Shown one piece after another: positions 45,991 through 55,096 of a DNA stretch of 64,000 nucleotides (its first letter is position 1; every line of letters starts with the position of its first letter). The position numbers and the translations under genes were made by a program. Source of the stretch: Palsa-189 sp963803735 (GTDB lineage Bacteria > Acidobacteriota > Terriglobia > Acidiferrales > UBA7541); contig CAWDNV010000023.1 of assembly GCA_963803735.1 (NCBI GenBank), forward strand, positions 248,001-312,000, written 5' to 3'. Below the pieces are notes generated by a model that had not been told where the DNA came from, did not search any database, and saw nothing but the letters and a program-made list of their open reading frames with translations.

Positions 45991-47847
45991 GTGAGAAATA
46001 AACACTGTGTGCTGTTCGGCTTGGCGATGATCGGCGTGGCTGTGGCCGGGGGGCCGCTCGGTGCGCAGACGGCATCTGCTCAGGCTGTTTCGGGTTCCGG
46101 CGTCTACCAGCAGCGCTGCGCGCAATGTCATGAGAATGCAGCGGCCAACCGGACGCCTTCGCGCGATGCGCTGCAGAAAATGCCGGCGAGCCGGATTCTG
46201 CGGACGTTGGATTTCGGATTGATGATGGGCGTGGCCTATCCGCTCACGCGCGACGACCGCACCGCTGTGGCCAATTATCTTGGAACCAAGGGACCCGAGC
46301 CAGGGCCTCCGCCTGCTGCTTTCTGCAATGCTGAACGGCATCCGCTCTCGGCTGAATCAGCAGAGAATTGGAATGGCTGGAGCCCGTCGCCTGCAAATAC
46401 GCGCTTTCAGCCGGCAGGCGGAATCGCAAGAGAGCAAATCGCGCGCCTGAAATTGAAATGGGCTTATGGGTTCGCAGGGGATGTGACTGCGTTTGCCGCG
46501 CCCACAGTTTTGAACGGCACGGTTTTCGTCGGCAGCGCCGGCGGAGTGGTGCAAGCACTCGAAGCAAAAACCGGCTGCCTGCATTGGACTTTTCAGGCCA
46601 ATGGGCCGGTGCGCTCGGCGATTCTGGCCGTCGCGAACGGCTCGGGCTATTCGCTTTTGTTCGGCGACCAGATCGGCTGGTTCTACTCGCTCGACGCGAA
46701 GACGGGGCACCTCGTTTGGAAGCACCGCGTGGACGAGCATGAGGGCACACGGCTGACGGGCTCGCCCGCCGTTTACCAAGGTGTGGTGTTTGTCGGCGCG
46801 GCGTCCTGGGAGGAAAGCCGCGCGGTCGAACCGCATTATGAGTGCTGCACGTTTCGCGGTAGCGTGACCGCCCTTCGGGTAAGGGATGGCTCGCAGGTCT
46901 GGAAGACCTACACGATAGATCCGCCTAAGAAAATGGGCGTCAACAAAGTGGGCACGCAGCAGTGGGGGCCTTCGGGTGCGCCGGTGTGGTCCGCGCCGAC
47001 GATCGATCCGAAGCGCGGCGCGGTTTACGTGACTACGGGCGACAACTATTCTTCTCCGACGACCACGACCAGCGATGCGGTGATGGCTCTGGATATTGCG
47101 ACTGGGAAGATTCGCTGGTTCCAGCAGACTACTCCGAATGATGCATATACCACGGCGTGCCGTGAGCACGGCGCCAATTGTCCGGAAGAAAATGGGCCGG
47201 ATTACGATTTTGGTTCCTCGGCTCTGCTGCTTTCATTGCCGGGCGGGAAAGATATTCTAGTCGCGGGACAGAAATCGGGCGTGGTTTACGGTCTCGATCC
47301 AGACCAGAAGGGAAAGATTGTCTGGCAAACGCGCGTCGGGCAGGGTGGCAGGAACGGAGGCGTGCAGTGGGGCATGGCCAGTGACGGGCAAGCCGTCTTC
47401 GCGGCGGTATCCGATTTGGCGGGCGTGTTGAACTTTGAAGGACCGGTCGGCGGCGCCAAATTTGATCCTGCGAAGGCCGGCGGCCTGACGGCGCTGCGCC
47501 CCGCCGATGGCAGCAAGATTTGGTTTGCGACGCCGCATCCGTGCGATCCGCCGCGGGCCGGGTGTAGCCCCGCGCAATCGCAGGCGGTCACGTCGATTCC
47601 TGGCGTCGTCTTCTCCGGGTCTGTCGACGGGCACTTGCGCGCCTTTGCGGCTGAAGACGGCAAAGTTCTCTGGGACTTCGATACCGCGAAGAACTTCACG
47701 GCCGTGAACGGAGTCGAAGCCAAGGGAGGCTCGCTCGACGGCGCCGGACCGGTGGTTGGGGGCGGCATGCTGTTCGTCAACTCCGGTTATCCTCGTACCG
47801 GTGGCATGGCTGGCAATGTGCTGCTGGCCTTTGCGCCAGAACAATGA
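45991..47847 (+). CDS. Haem/PQQ dehydrogenase (polyvinyl-alcohol-dehydrogenase-like)
   Basis: This 618-residue exported quinohaemoprotein has a signal peptide (1-25), a cytochrome c domain with CAQCH (43-47), and an eight-bladed PQQ propeller from about residue 115. The propeller carries repeated blade motifs such as TVFVGSAGGVVQALEAKTG and AVYVTTGDNYSSP. The domain order, haem first, matches polyvinyl alcohol dehydrogenase. It should oxidise an alcohol in the periplasm and pass electrons to cytochrome c. The natural substrate is unclear. It follows the acetamidase gene. Confidence 0.88.
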   Translation: MRNKHCVLFGLAMIGVAVAGGPLGAQTASAQAVSGSGVYQQRCAQCHENAAANRTPSRDALQKMPASRILRTLDFGLMMGVAYPLTRDDRTAVANYLGTKGPEPGPPPAAFCNAERHPLSAESAENWNGWSPSPANTRFQPAGGIAREQIARLKLKWAYGFAGDVTAFAAPTVLNGTVFVGSAGGVVQALEAKTGCLHWTFQANGPVRSAILAVANGSGYSLLFGDQIGWFYSLDAKTGHLVWKHRVDEHEGTRLTGSPAVYQGVVFVGAASWEESRAVEPHYECCTFRGSVTALRVRDGSQVWKTYTIDPPKKMGVNKVGTQQWGPSGAPVWSAPTIDPKRGAVYVTTGDNYSSPTTTTSDAVMALDIATGKIRWFQQTTPNDAYTTACREHGANCPEENGPDYDFGSSALLLSLPGGKDILVAGQKSGVVYGLDPDQKGKIVWQTRVGQGGRNGGVQWGMASDGQAVFAAVSDLAGVLNFEGPVGGAKFDPAKAGGLTALRPADGSKIWFATPHPCDPPRAGCSPAQSQAVTSIPGVVFSGSVDGHLRAFAAEDGKVLWDFDTAKNFTAVNGVEAKGGSLDGAGPVVGGGMLFVNSGYPRTGGMAGNVLLAFAPEQ

Positions 47848-47918
47848 CACAAAGGGCAACGCCGGGATAAGCGCACGGAATAGACACGAACTTTCTGTAG
47901 TTTGGAACCTTCGGAAAA

Positions 47919-48386
47919 CTAACCGATTGGGGTGCTGGCGGCGGTTGCCCCCGCGCCGGAAGGGTCGGTCCGAATCACTCCCGATTGATCCGTGAAGTAC
48001 ATATTCTGTCCGCTCGAACCAGCGATAATGGGTGTGGCGGTGATGGAATAAGACTGATTGCTTGTGCCGGCCGTGTACACAAAGGTATAGCCGCTCTTGC
48101 TTCCCGACGCGAGCACCGAGTCAATCAAGTCCGCCGACGTGGAACTGGGCGTCCCGCCAGACCCGAGGGGACCCAAGTCGGTGAGGGACGTGGGAAATTG
48201 CCCGTAGCTGGTGCTATAGGAAACGCAAGCCGTGTTCAAGGAACGCATGGAGCCAACCGCCGACGACTGATTGGCTGCGATCTTCGAGTGCAAGAAGTTG
48301 GGGATGGCAATGGCGGCGATAATCAGAATAATGGCAACCACGATCAACAGCTCAATCAGCGAGAAACCTTTCTGTTCGTTGCGCAT
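47919..48386 (-). CDS. Type IV pilin (PilA-like)
   Basis: This 155-residue pilin precursor has a short leader cleaved after glycine in EQKGFSLIELLIVVAIILI, with the invariant Glu at mature position 5. A helical stem and a Ser/Gly/Thr-rich globular part follow (SSTSADLIDSVLASG). It should assemble into pili or a pseudopilus. No assembly genes lie nearby, so it works with proteins coded elsewhere. Confidence 0.92.
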   Translation of the reverse strand: MRNEQKGFSLIELLIVVAIILIIAAIAIPNFLHSKIAANQSSAVGSMRSLNTACVSYSTSYGQFPTSLTDLGPLGSGGTPSSTSADLIDSVLASGSKSGYTFVYTAGTSNQSYSITATPIIAGSSGQNMYFTDQSGVIRTDPSGAGATAASTPIG

Positions 48387-48838
48387 TTGATTTTCGTTTT
48401 CTATCGATCAAATTCGCTGGCGACAGTCACGCGCCTTTTTTCATTTCTTTCAACTTTCACAGCTAATCTGCGTTATGGCTATTTCTGAGGGGACGGCTGA
48501 CTGCTTTTCTTCCAACAAGCTACTGAGGAATGCCAAACGCAGACTACGTAACATCTTGCTGCTTTGTCGAGACTCAGGCAACTGGTCCGACGAGCGGAGT
48601 CCCGGGATAGTACACCTGATCGTGAAGCCAGCTGTCCCACTTATCCCGTCGGCCTGTACCCATTGCCAGTAATCGCGTTTGTTCAAGGCCCTTAGGGTTC
48701 AGATTGTGCGTCGGCAAACGGATTTTGAGGGAAGTCGAGAGAAAGTCGCTAGCGCGGGGAGCGCTTGGCGTGCTACCCTGCACATCCGCGTGCCGCATCT
48801 CGAACCCGGCAAAGATATCCTCTGAAAGGAGCCTGCAG
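48387..48838. other. Intergenic, divergent promoter region
   Basis: The stretch separates the pilin and dienelactone hydrolase genes. A search by eye for a sigma-54 box before the pilin found nothing convincing. No gene is supported. Confidence 0.4.
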
Positions 48839-49759
48839 ATGGAGTCAAAAGAGCTAAAGAAATCCAACCTGCCAAGCGAGGCCATAGAACTCTACAACCT
48901 TTTTATCCATGGCGTGATCAGCCGCCGCGCTTTTATGACCGAAGTGCAGAAGCTTGCGATAGGCGGTCTGACGGCGGCTACGGTTGTCGAAGCGTTGATG
49001 CCGAAGTACGCCGAGGCGCAGCAGGTAGCCAAGAATGACGACCGGATCAAGGCGAGCTACGAGACCGTTTCATCACCGCAGGGGAACGGAAGCATCAAGG
49101 GATATTTGGTCCGTCCTATCAGCGCCGACACTCGGGATGCCATGCCGGCGAAACTGCCCGGCATTATCGTGATCCACGAAAATCGCGGTCTGAATCCTCA
49201 CATAGAGGACGTCGCGCGCCGGCTTGCACTTGCCAACTTCATGGCGTTTGCGCCGGACGGACTGACCTCCCTGGGCGGCTTCCCCGGCGATGACTACCGT
49301 GGCGGGCAGCTCTTCATGAAGGCCGATGGCAAAAAGATGTTCGAGGATTTCGTGGCTTGCGCGAACTGGCTAAAGTCGCGTCCCGACTCCACAGGCAAGA
49401 TCGGCATCACGGGTTTCTGCTTCGGCGGCAGCGTGTCGAACAATATGGCCACGCGCCTGGGCGCCGATTTGAGCGCCGCGGTGCCATTCTATGGCGGGCC
49501 GCCTGCCGATGCGGACATTCCGAAGATCAAGGCGGCGGTTCTCGTCCATCACGGCGAACTCGACACGCGGCTGGCATCGACCTGGCCGGCGTACGACAAA
49601 GCCTTGACGGGGATAAACGTGCCGCACGAAGGCTATATCTATCCGAACGCCGTTCACGGCTTCAATTGCGATGCGACGCCGGATCGGTACAACAAGGCCG
49701 CGGCCGATTTGGCTTGGGGGCGCACGATCGGGTGGTTCAACAAGTACGTGCGCAGCTGA
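48839..49759 (+). CDS. Tat-exported dienelactone hydrolase family protein
   Basis: This 306-residue alpha/beta hydrolase resembles carboxymethylenebutenolidase. A Tat-like signal (SRRAFMTEVQKLAIGGL) suggests export. The catalytic parts are the nucleophile C in GFCFGGSVSN, Glu in HENRGLNPH, Asp in GELDTR and His in AVHGFN. It hydrolyses dienelactones or similar esters. A GAAAGGAG site supports this ATG rather than upstream in-frame codons. Confidence 0.88.
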   Translation: MESKELKKSNLPSEAIELYNLFIHGVISRRAFMTEVQKLAIGGLTAATVVEALMPKYAEAQQVAKNDDRIKASYETVSSPQGNGSIKGYLVRPISADTRDAMPAKLPGIIVIHENRGLNPHIEDVARRLALANFMAFAPDGLTSLGGFPGDDYRGGQLFMKADGKKMFEDFVACANWLKSRPDSTGKIGITGFCFGGSVSNNMATRLGADLSAAVPFYGGPPADADIPKIKAAVLVHHGELDTRLASTWPAYDKALTGINVPHEGYIYPNAVHGFNCDATPDRYNKAAADLAWGRTIGWFNKYVRS

Positions 49760-49920
49760 TTTCCGCAATTTACCAAAATTAGACATGCTCGAATGCAGGT
49801 GTCGGGGAAGCCGTGTCTTTGCACCGAGTGTCGGGCGCGGCGCTAGTATCGCGATTGTGTTGTGGCGCGGAGCGCCCGATTTGGTTCTGCTGGGATTATC
49901 CAAACATCAGGGAGGCAAAC

Positions 49921-50370
49921 ATGTCGCGGAAATTGTTAGGCGCGCTTCTTGCGATGATCGCGTTTTGCGCAACCGTGAGAGCCGCAGACGATCCATTCCT
50001 GGGTATCTGGCAATTGAATGGCGAGAAAACTTCGAATTATCAGCAACAAAGCCAGATGATCATCAACGTGCCGGCGCCGGGAGGTTTTACAAGCTACCGC
50101 GCCACCATCGGCAAAGACAATCAGTCGAGCACGGAAACTCATCCTGTCGCTTTCGACGGGAAGCCCTACCAGACCACAGGAGGCGATGCTCGCGAGATTT
50201 CCTACAAACGCGTCGACGCGAGGACGATCGAGCGAACGCAGAATCGAAACGGGAAAATCTCAGTGGATACGGAGCAAGTTTCAGAGGACGGCAAAACCCT
50301 GACGGTCAAGCAGGCGAACGCAGTCCGAGTCTACGAGAAGCAGTTTGACGTTAAACCTGCAAAGCGTTAG
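49921..50370 (+). CDS. Secreted protein of unknown function (149 aa)
   Basis: This exported protein has a signal peptide ending at ATVRAADDPFLG and a beta-rich body in which GIWQLNGEKT and YRATIGKDNQ recall small lipocalin-like or avidin-like folds. The call is loose. A GGGAGG site precedes ATG. It lies tail-to-tail with RidA. Confidence 0.65.
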   Translation: MSRKLLGALLAMIAFCATVRAADDPFLGIWQLNGEKTSNYQQQSQMIINVPAPGGFTSYRATIGKDNQSSTETHPVAFDGKPYQTTGGDAREISYKRVDARTIERTQNRNGKISVDTEQVSEDGKTLTVKQANAVRVYEKQFDVKPAKR

Positions 50371-50379
50371 GCGACGATT

Positions 50380-50802
50380 CTAGGTGAGTTCTCGACTGAC
50401 CACAGCGGTCACATCGATTTCGACCAACATGCCAGGATGGGCGAGTTGATTTATGTTGAGGAACGTATGTGCGGGGCGCGGCGCATCGCCCAGAGCCTCG
50501 GTGAGACATTGGAAGTAAGGGCCTGCTGACCTGATATCCGTAACGTAAGTCACGATTTTTACGACGTCAGCGAAGGTCGCCCGGTGCCGCGCCAGAGTTC
50601 TCTTGATCTTGTCAAAAGCATAGCGGCATTGGCCAAGCACATCTCCCGGGTACAGAATGGTGCCCATCATTCCGTTTTCGTCTTCCGCGCCGACGCCGGC
50701 GAGAAAAATCAAGGTGCCCGGCCCGGAAACGGTAACGACTTCCGAAAATCTCGCCTTGGCCCATTCGCTGTAATTGTAATGTCGCTTTTCAAACTTGGAC
50801 AT
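50380..50802 (-). CDS. ridA: RidA family deaminase-like protein
   Basis: This 140-residue trimeric RidA/YjgF-like protein may hydrolyse reactive enamine/imine intermediates. Family features are ILYPGDVLGQCRYAFDNIKR-like spacing (here YAFDKIKRTLARH), VKIVTYVTDIR and PAHTFLNI. The typical arginine of active RidA is not clearly present, so it may be one of the Rid subgroups without deaminase action. It is last in an operon with DUF6152 and SMP-30 genes. Confidence 0.85.
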   Translation of the reverse strand: MSKFEKRHYNYSEWAKARFSEVVTVSGPGTLIFLAGVGAEDENGMMGTILYPGDVLGQCRYAFDKIKRTLARHRATFADVVKIVTYVTDIRSAGPYFQCLTEALGDAPRPAHTFLNINQLAHPGMLVEIDVTAVVSRELT

Positions 50803-50853
50803 GTTGATCTTCGTCGTACGTTTATCTGCTATGGATTGAGACCTCGCTGAGTT

Positions 50854-51228
50854 TCAATTGTTATACGCGAAGAGATCTTTGCCGTTAGGAAGTGTTACCC
50901 AGCGCAGGCGGACGGCTAAAGAGCCGCTTCTGGGCATATTTCCGACTACGGAAATACGATCGCCAGGTTTGAGCGTTTCTTTCGTCCATCCGTTTTCGGT
51001 CATTTGACTGGGCGAAGGCCCTTCACCGATCCATCGTTGAAGGGCACCGTCGCGCCCCTTGACGTCAAAAACAATCTGGGTATGTGGATTGGTCCATTTG
51101 AACTCGACAACGGTGCCCTTCAATTTGCTCTGGTGATCGCGATCATATTTGGCGTTCGAATGATGCGCGAAAACCGAGCCAGGCAAACCGAGCAGCAGGA
51201 AAATAATGGAGAAAGTTGCCCAGTTCAC
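50854..51228 (-). CDS. DUF6152 secreted protein
   Basis: This 124-residue exported protein has a signal peptide ending at GSVFAHHS, so the mature chain starts with paired histidines. The family features TVVEFKWTNPHTQIVFDV and PGDRISVVGNMP are present. DUF6152 is common in Acidobacteriota; its function is unknown, and metal binding by the HH end is a guess. It lies between SMP-30 and RidA genes. Confidence 0.82.
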   Translation of the reverse strand: MNWATFSIIFLLLGLPGSVFAHHSNAKYDRDHQSKLKGTVVEFKWTNPHTQIVFDVKGRDGALQRWIGEGPSPSQMTENGWTKETLKPGDRISVVGNMPRSGSLAVRLRWVTLPNGKDLFAYNN

Positions 51229-51263
51229 ACGAACCGCTCCGCAGATGTTGCAACCTTGAAGTG

Positions 51264-52316
51264 CTATTTCGGACGGCCCATGAATCCTTGGGCGATCACA
51301 TCGATCTTGTATATCGCCTTGGCGTTATTCCTGACGCCGTCGGGGGTTCGGTATTCGGTGCCATCTGGGTTGCTCATGCCCGCGCCCTTGGCGTAAAGCA
51401 CCTTTTTGTTGGGGCCGGCAAAAGCTATGCTCGACGAGGACCTTGGTAACGGGATAACGCCAAGAAACTTTCCTTCCGGACTGAACACCTGAATGCCGGG
51501 GTCTCCCGAGGTGACGTAAAGGCGACCCTCTGAGTCTATCGCCATGCCGTCGCCCGAACCACCGGCTTCCAGCGTGGCAAAGTCGCGCTTATTCGTGACC
51601 GTGCCATCCGGCTGGACATCCCAGGCCACAAGCTTCTTCACGTCGGTCACGTAGAGGGTCTTTTCATCCCGGCTAAGCATCATCCCGTTGGTACGCACGT
51701 CTTTGCCCGCGACAAGGCTCACCTGGCCTTTGGCGTTGACGAAGTAGGTGCCAAAATCATCCGAGAAATAGACGCCGCCTTTGGAATCGCAAACGAGTTC
51801 GCCCATGCGCCAGAACGTCTTGTCCTGATACTTGCTTGCCAGGACCTCCCACTTGGGAGACAGGGCCACCAGTTCAGCCGGTTCATGACATTGGTCAGGA
51901 TGTCCGCCGGGGTCCGAGCAGGTCCTCTCCACGCCGATGAGTCGCTTCTTGTAGTCGATCCCAAGGGCTCCCGTGCCATGGGTGTCGCGGACGAAAATGG
52001 AAAATTTGTCGTTCGGGTCGAGTCGCCCAACCGTGCTGGGCTGTTCCTGTGCGAAGTAGATGCCCCCATCGGCGGCGCCGACGAGCCCGTCAGCATTGTC
52101 GGGTCCTTGCCACACGAGCTTCCATTTGAGGCCACCGGCAATTATTCCGGGGATCTCCGTAGTGGTCACGTCCTTGGCAGGGGTCGGCTGTCGGAATTCC
52201 TGTCCGCCTCCGGCATTGCGTTGCTGTTGTTGCTGTTGTGCGACGGCGATCCCGCTCAGAGCTATAGCCGATGCAACGAAACAGCAAGCGATGGCGCACA
52301 TTGCTTTCAATTTCAT
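51264..52316 (-). CDS. Secreted SMP-30/gluconolactonase-like protein
   Basis: This 350-residue exported six-bladed propeller of the SMP-30/LRE type may hydrolyse lactones with a divalent cation. After a signal peptide (AIALSGIAVAQ) it shows LVGAADGGIYFAQEQ, GELVCDSKGGVYFSDDFGTYF, RTNGMMLSRDEKTLYV and GDGMAIDSEGRLYV. The metal-binding N and D positions match the family. It heads an operon with DUF6152 and RidA (35 and 51 base gaps). Confidence 0.87.
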   Translation of the reverse strand: MKLKAMCAIACCFVASAIALSGIAVAQQQQQQRNAGGGQEFRQPTPAKDVTTTEIPGIIAGGLKWKLVWQGPDNADGLVGAADGGIYFAQEQPSTVGRLDPNDKFSIFVRDTHGTGALGIDYKKRLIGVERTCSDPGGHPDQCHEPAELVALSPKWEVLASKYQDKTFWRMGELVCDSKGGVYFSDDFGTYFVNAKGQVSLVAGKDVRTNGMMLSRDEKTLYVTDVKKLVAWDVQPDGTVTNKRDFATLEAGGSGDGMAIDSEGRLYVTSGDPGIQVFSPEGKFLGVIPLPRSSSSIAFAGPNKKVLYAKGAGMSNPDGTEYRTPDGVRNNAKAIYKIDVIAQGFMGRPK

Positions 52317-52463
52317 AAGGGCCCTCCAAATGGGTTGGCCGCGAGTCCGTAACTCAGAATTTTAGTGCGATATTTTCGTTCAATTCCGGGTTCAATTCCG
52401 GAGCCGCAGTATATACCGGCGCGGTTTCGAAGGGGAAGGTTCAGGCGTAGCGAGCGGCGATCT

Positions 52464-53960
52464 TCAAATTTTCAGGAAGGCGAGCCAGGGGAGTTCGATC
52501 AGGAGATAAACGGCAAAGAAGATGGCGCCGAGGATAAGTCCCAGAATCCAGAAGTCTTTGCCTTTGACATAGCCGCAACCGTAATAGATGGGCGAAGGTC
52601 CGGTGCCGTAGGGCGTGAGAATGCCCATGAGGCCAAGCGGATAGCTGAGGAGCAGCGCCCAGGACAGGCGCGACATGCCCGGAATCGTTACCGCGACGAC
52701 GAGAAAGACTTGAAAAAGAGCACTGACATGCGCGGTGAGGCTCGCGAAGAGATAGTGCAACAGAAAAAAGGCGGCTACCAGAAGGACAGCCGCCATAGTT
52801 GCGCCGCGATGAGAGACGATCGGCGCAAAAGCTCGTGCGACCCAATCCACAAATTTGGTGTCGACGAGGCCGCCGGCGAGGGTCACGAGCGTGGCGAACC
52901 AGATGAAAACGTTCCAGGCCTCGCTGTAACCGAGGATGTCGTTCCACGTGATTATCTGCAGCACAAGCATCAGAATCACGACCACCATAGCGGCCATGGT
53001 CGCGTCCACGTACTTCGCGCCGACGGTCCACAGAGTGAGGGCGAGAAGAACAAGGCCGAGCAAGATTATCTCTTTGGCGGAAACCGGACCCATCTTGCGG
53101 AGTTCTTCGGAGGCCCAGCGCGGCGCTTCCGGTGCTTCGCGAATTTCGGGAGGATAGATTTTGTAAAGCAGGATCGGAACGAGCGCGAACAGGAGAAAAC
53201 CGACTGGCGCGAATCCCCGGAACCAGTCCATCCACGAGAGCGTCACGTTAACGGTGCGCATCGCCAAATCGGCGGCGAGTACATTTGGTGCGATCGCCGT
53301 CACGAACATGCTGCTCGTCACGCAGGTTGCGGCGAGCGCCGTGTACATCAGATAGGCGCCGATCTTTCGCGCGCTCTCATCGTTGGGCCATGAGCCGTAT
53401 AGCTCGGGAATGTTGCGGAGGATGGGGAAGATCGTTCCACCGCTGCGCGCGGTGTTTGATGGCATGAAGGGCGCGAGAGCCAAATCGGCCAGAGCGATGG
53501 CATATCCAAGCCCCAGAGTGCGCTTCCCCATGGCTCGGATGAGCAGCAGGGCGATGCGCTTCCCGAAGCCGGTCTTAGCATAGCCGAGCGAGAAGATAAA
53601 AGCCGCGAAAATCAGCCAGACCGTCGCGTTGCCGAAGCCGCTGAGCGCCCACGCCGTGGCCTGCGCGGTCGAGGAGCGGACGAGACCTGCAGCGGCGGCA
53701 ACGATGACGCCAACGAGGCCGAGAGCAGCGGGTGGCATGGGTTCGGTGATTATGCCGACCATCACCGCGGCGAAAAGTGCGAAGTAACGCCAAGCGTTCA
53801 GCGGAAGGCCATGAGGCGTGGGCGCAAGAGCAATCACTACGCCGACGATGACGGGTGCGGCGGCTCGTGCGAACGTGTTACGGTGGCTTTTCTTTTGTGG
53901 CGGCGGAGGAGACTGCGTTGCTGCGACAGGCTCCTGCAGCCGCGTGGGAAAGTGACTCAT
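52464..53960 (-). CDS. DASS family anion:sodium symporter
   Basis: This 498-residue inner-membrane carrier has about 11-12 hydrophobic segments of the divalent anion:sodium (SLC13/CitT) family. Such carriers move dicarboxylates or sulfate. It shows the tell-tale SNTARSGGTIFPIL (first SNT motif) and TPYGTGPSPIYYGCGYV near the C-terminus. It starts 5 bases after the cyclase gene, so both act together, perhaps in uptake of a carboxylic acid that the cyclase releases. Confidence 0.9.
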   Translation of the reverse strand: MSHFPTRLQEPVAATQSPPPPQKKSHRNTFARAAAPVIVGVVIALAPTPHGLPLNAWRYFALFAAVMVGIITEPMPPAALGLVGVIVAAAAGLVRSSTAQATAWALSGFGNATVWLIFAAFIFSLGYAKTGFGKRIALLLIRAMGKRTLGLGYAIALADLALAPFMPSNTARSGGTIFPILRNIPELYGSWPNDESARKIGAYLMYTALAATCVTSSMFVTAIAPNVLAADLAMRTVNVTLSWMDWFRGFAPVGFLLFALVPILLYKIYPPEIREAPEAPRWASEELRKMGPVSAKEIILLGLVLLALTLWTVGAKYVDATMAAMVVVILMLVLQIITWNDILGYSEAWNVFIWFATLVTLAGGLVDTKFVDWVARAFAPIVSHRGATMAAVLLVAAFFLLHYLFASLTAHVSALFQVFLVVAVTIPGMSRLSWALLLSYPLGLMGILTPYGTGPSPIYYGCGYVKGKDFWILGLILGAIFFAVYLLIELPWLAFLKI

Positions 53961-53965
53961 GAAGC

Positions 53966-54982
53966 CTAGAAGATTGCCAACGGATTGAGTGGCGAGCCCG
54001 TGCCGCCTTCGACGGGAAGCGGCGCGAACGTGAGCATGAATTCATAGCGATTCAGGCGCCGAGCGGTCTCGACCGCGCGCTCAAGGTCAAGATTTTCCAC
54101 GATCCCTACCCCCATCCAATTCAGCACTGCCTGGTGAATCGGATTGACGGGAATGCCCTGCGCATCGCCCCATCCGGGCCGCGGCGCCCAATCGATATTG
54201 AAGTCGTGGCCGACAAAGGCAATGTCGCGCTCCTTGATGAAAGGAATGACGTCCGCAAAGTAGCCGGGGATCGCGTCCGGGGAGGGGCCCTTGGCCGCGC
54301 GCCTCTTCCAGCGGCCCACGTAGAGCATGACCACGTCGCCAGGGCCGGCTTTGACTCCGGATTTTTTCTCCCATGCTTCGAGGTCGGCGCGAGTAATCGG
54401 AGTACCGGGCTCGATCCAGTCAACGCCTTTTAGTTGCGGGATATCGTAAAGCACGGCTCGCGTGACGACGCCATCGCGCCACGCCATGATGTCGTCTTTT
54501 TTGCAGCCGTTCTGCGGCGTGATGTTATCGGCGACGGGATAACCGTTGTACATTTTGCCTTCGAGGAAGAAATGACAGAAGGCGTCCATGTGAGCGGTGG
54601 CCAAGCCGTGATAGCTCACCTCATAGCGATCAATCGTGTTGAAAGCGCCTATATTCTCCGTTACGCGATGGAAGATGCTGCGCTCGGGAACTTCGGAGTC
54701 CACTTTTTGAGGGACGGCGTGGGCGAGCGAAATGACCACACCGTTTTTAACCAGCCTGATCGCGCTCAAACTTTTTTCTGTGGTGATCAGGTTAGAGGCG
54801 CCGCGCTGGTCGTTTGCTCCCCAGCGGCCCCAGTTCTTGAATTGGCTGCGCCATTTAAGGTAATCCGCCGGCGTAGCTGAGGAGGCAGGCTTGTTCTGGG
54901 CGGGAGCGCGCCCGATGAAAATGGCGCAAAGGCCGGACGCAACAATTCCAGCGATTAACCACAATTTGAGGCGATCTGACAT
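53966..54982 (-). CDS. Exported KynB-like cyclase family protein
   Basis: This 338-residue protein of the cyclase/kynurenine formamidase family has a signal/membrane segment (LWLIAGIVASGLCAIFIG). The metal motif HGLATAHMDAFCHF corresponds to the family HxGTHxDxxxH. A GGAGGACATC site supports ATG at 54982 over a 41-residue longer frame. It may hydrolyse or cyclise an amide or lactone in the periplasm. It is followed directly by the DASS transporter. Confidence 0.87.
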   Translation of the reverse strand: MSDRLKLWLIAGIVASGLCAIFIGRAPAQNKPASSATPADYLKWRSQFKNWGRWGANDQRGASNLITTEKSLSAIRLVKNGVVISLAHAVPQKVDSEVPERSIFHRVTENIGAFNTIDRYEVSYHGLATAHMDAFCHFFLEGKMYNGYPVADNITPQNGCKKDDIMAWRDGVVTRAVLYDIPQLKGVDWIEPGTPITRADLEAWEKKSGVKAGPGDVVMLYVGRWKRRAAKGPSPDAIPGYFADVIPFIKERDIAFVGHDFNIDWAPRPGWGDAQGIPVNPIHQAVLNWMGVGIVENLDLERAVETARRLNRYEFMLTFAPLPVEGGTGSPLNPLAIF

Positions 54983-55096
54983 GATGTCCTCCGCTCTAGT
55001 GGATTCGGTGAGGTCCTGATGGATGTGGAATGTAACACAGAGAGCTGCAAAACGAGCTAGCCAGAAGGCGTCGGAGAGCGCTAGAATCCGGCCACT

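Noticed and set aside
48387..48480. Sigma-54 promoter before the pilin
   Set aside because: No TGGCAC-N5-TTGC pair was found on the coding strand.
52365..53393. 342-residue plus-strand open frame
   Set aside because: It is antisense to the DASS transporter, is highly charged and low in hydrophobic residues, and resembles no protein; it is a GC-rich shadow frame.
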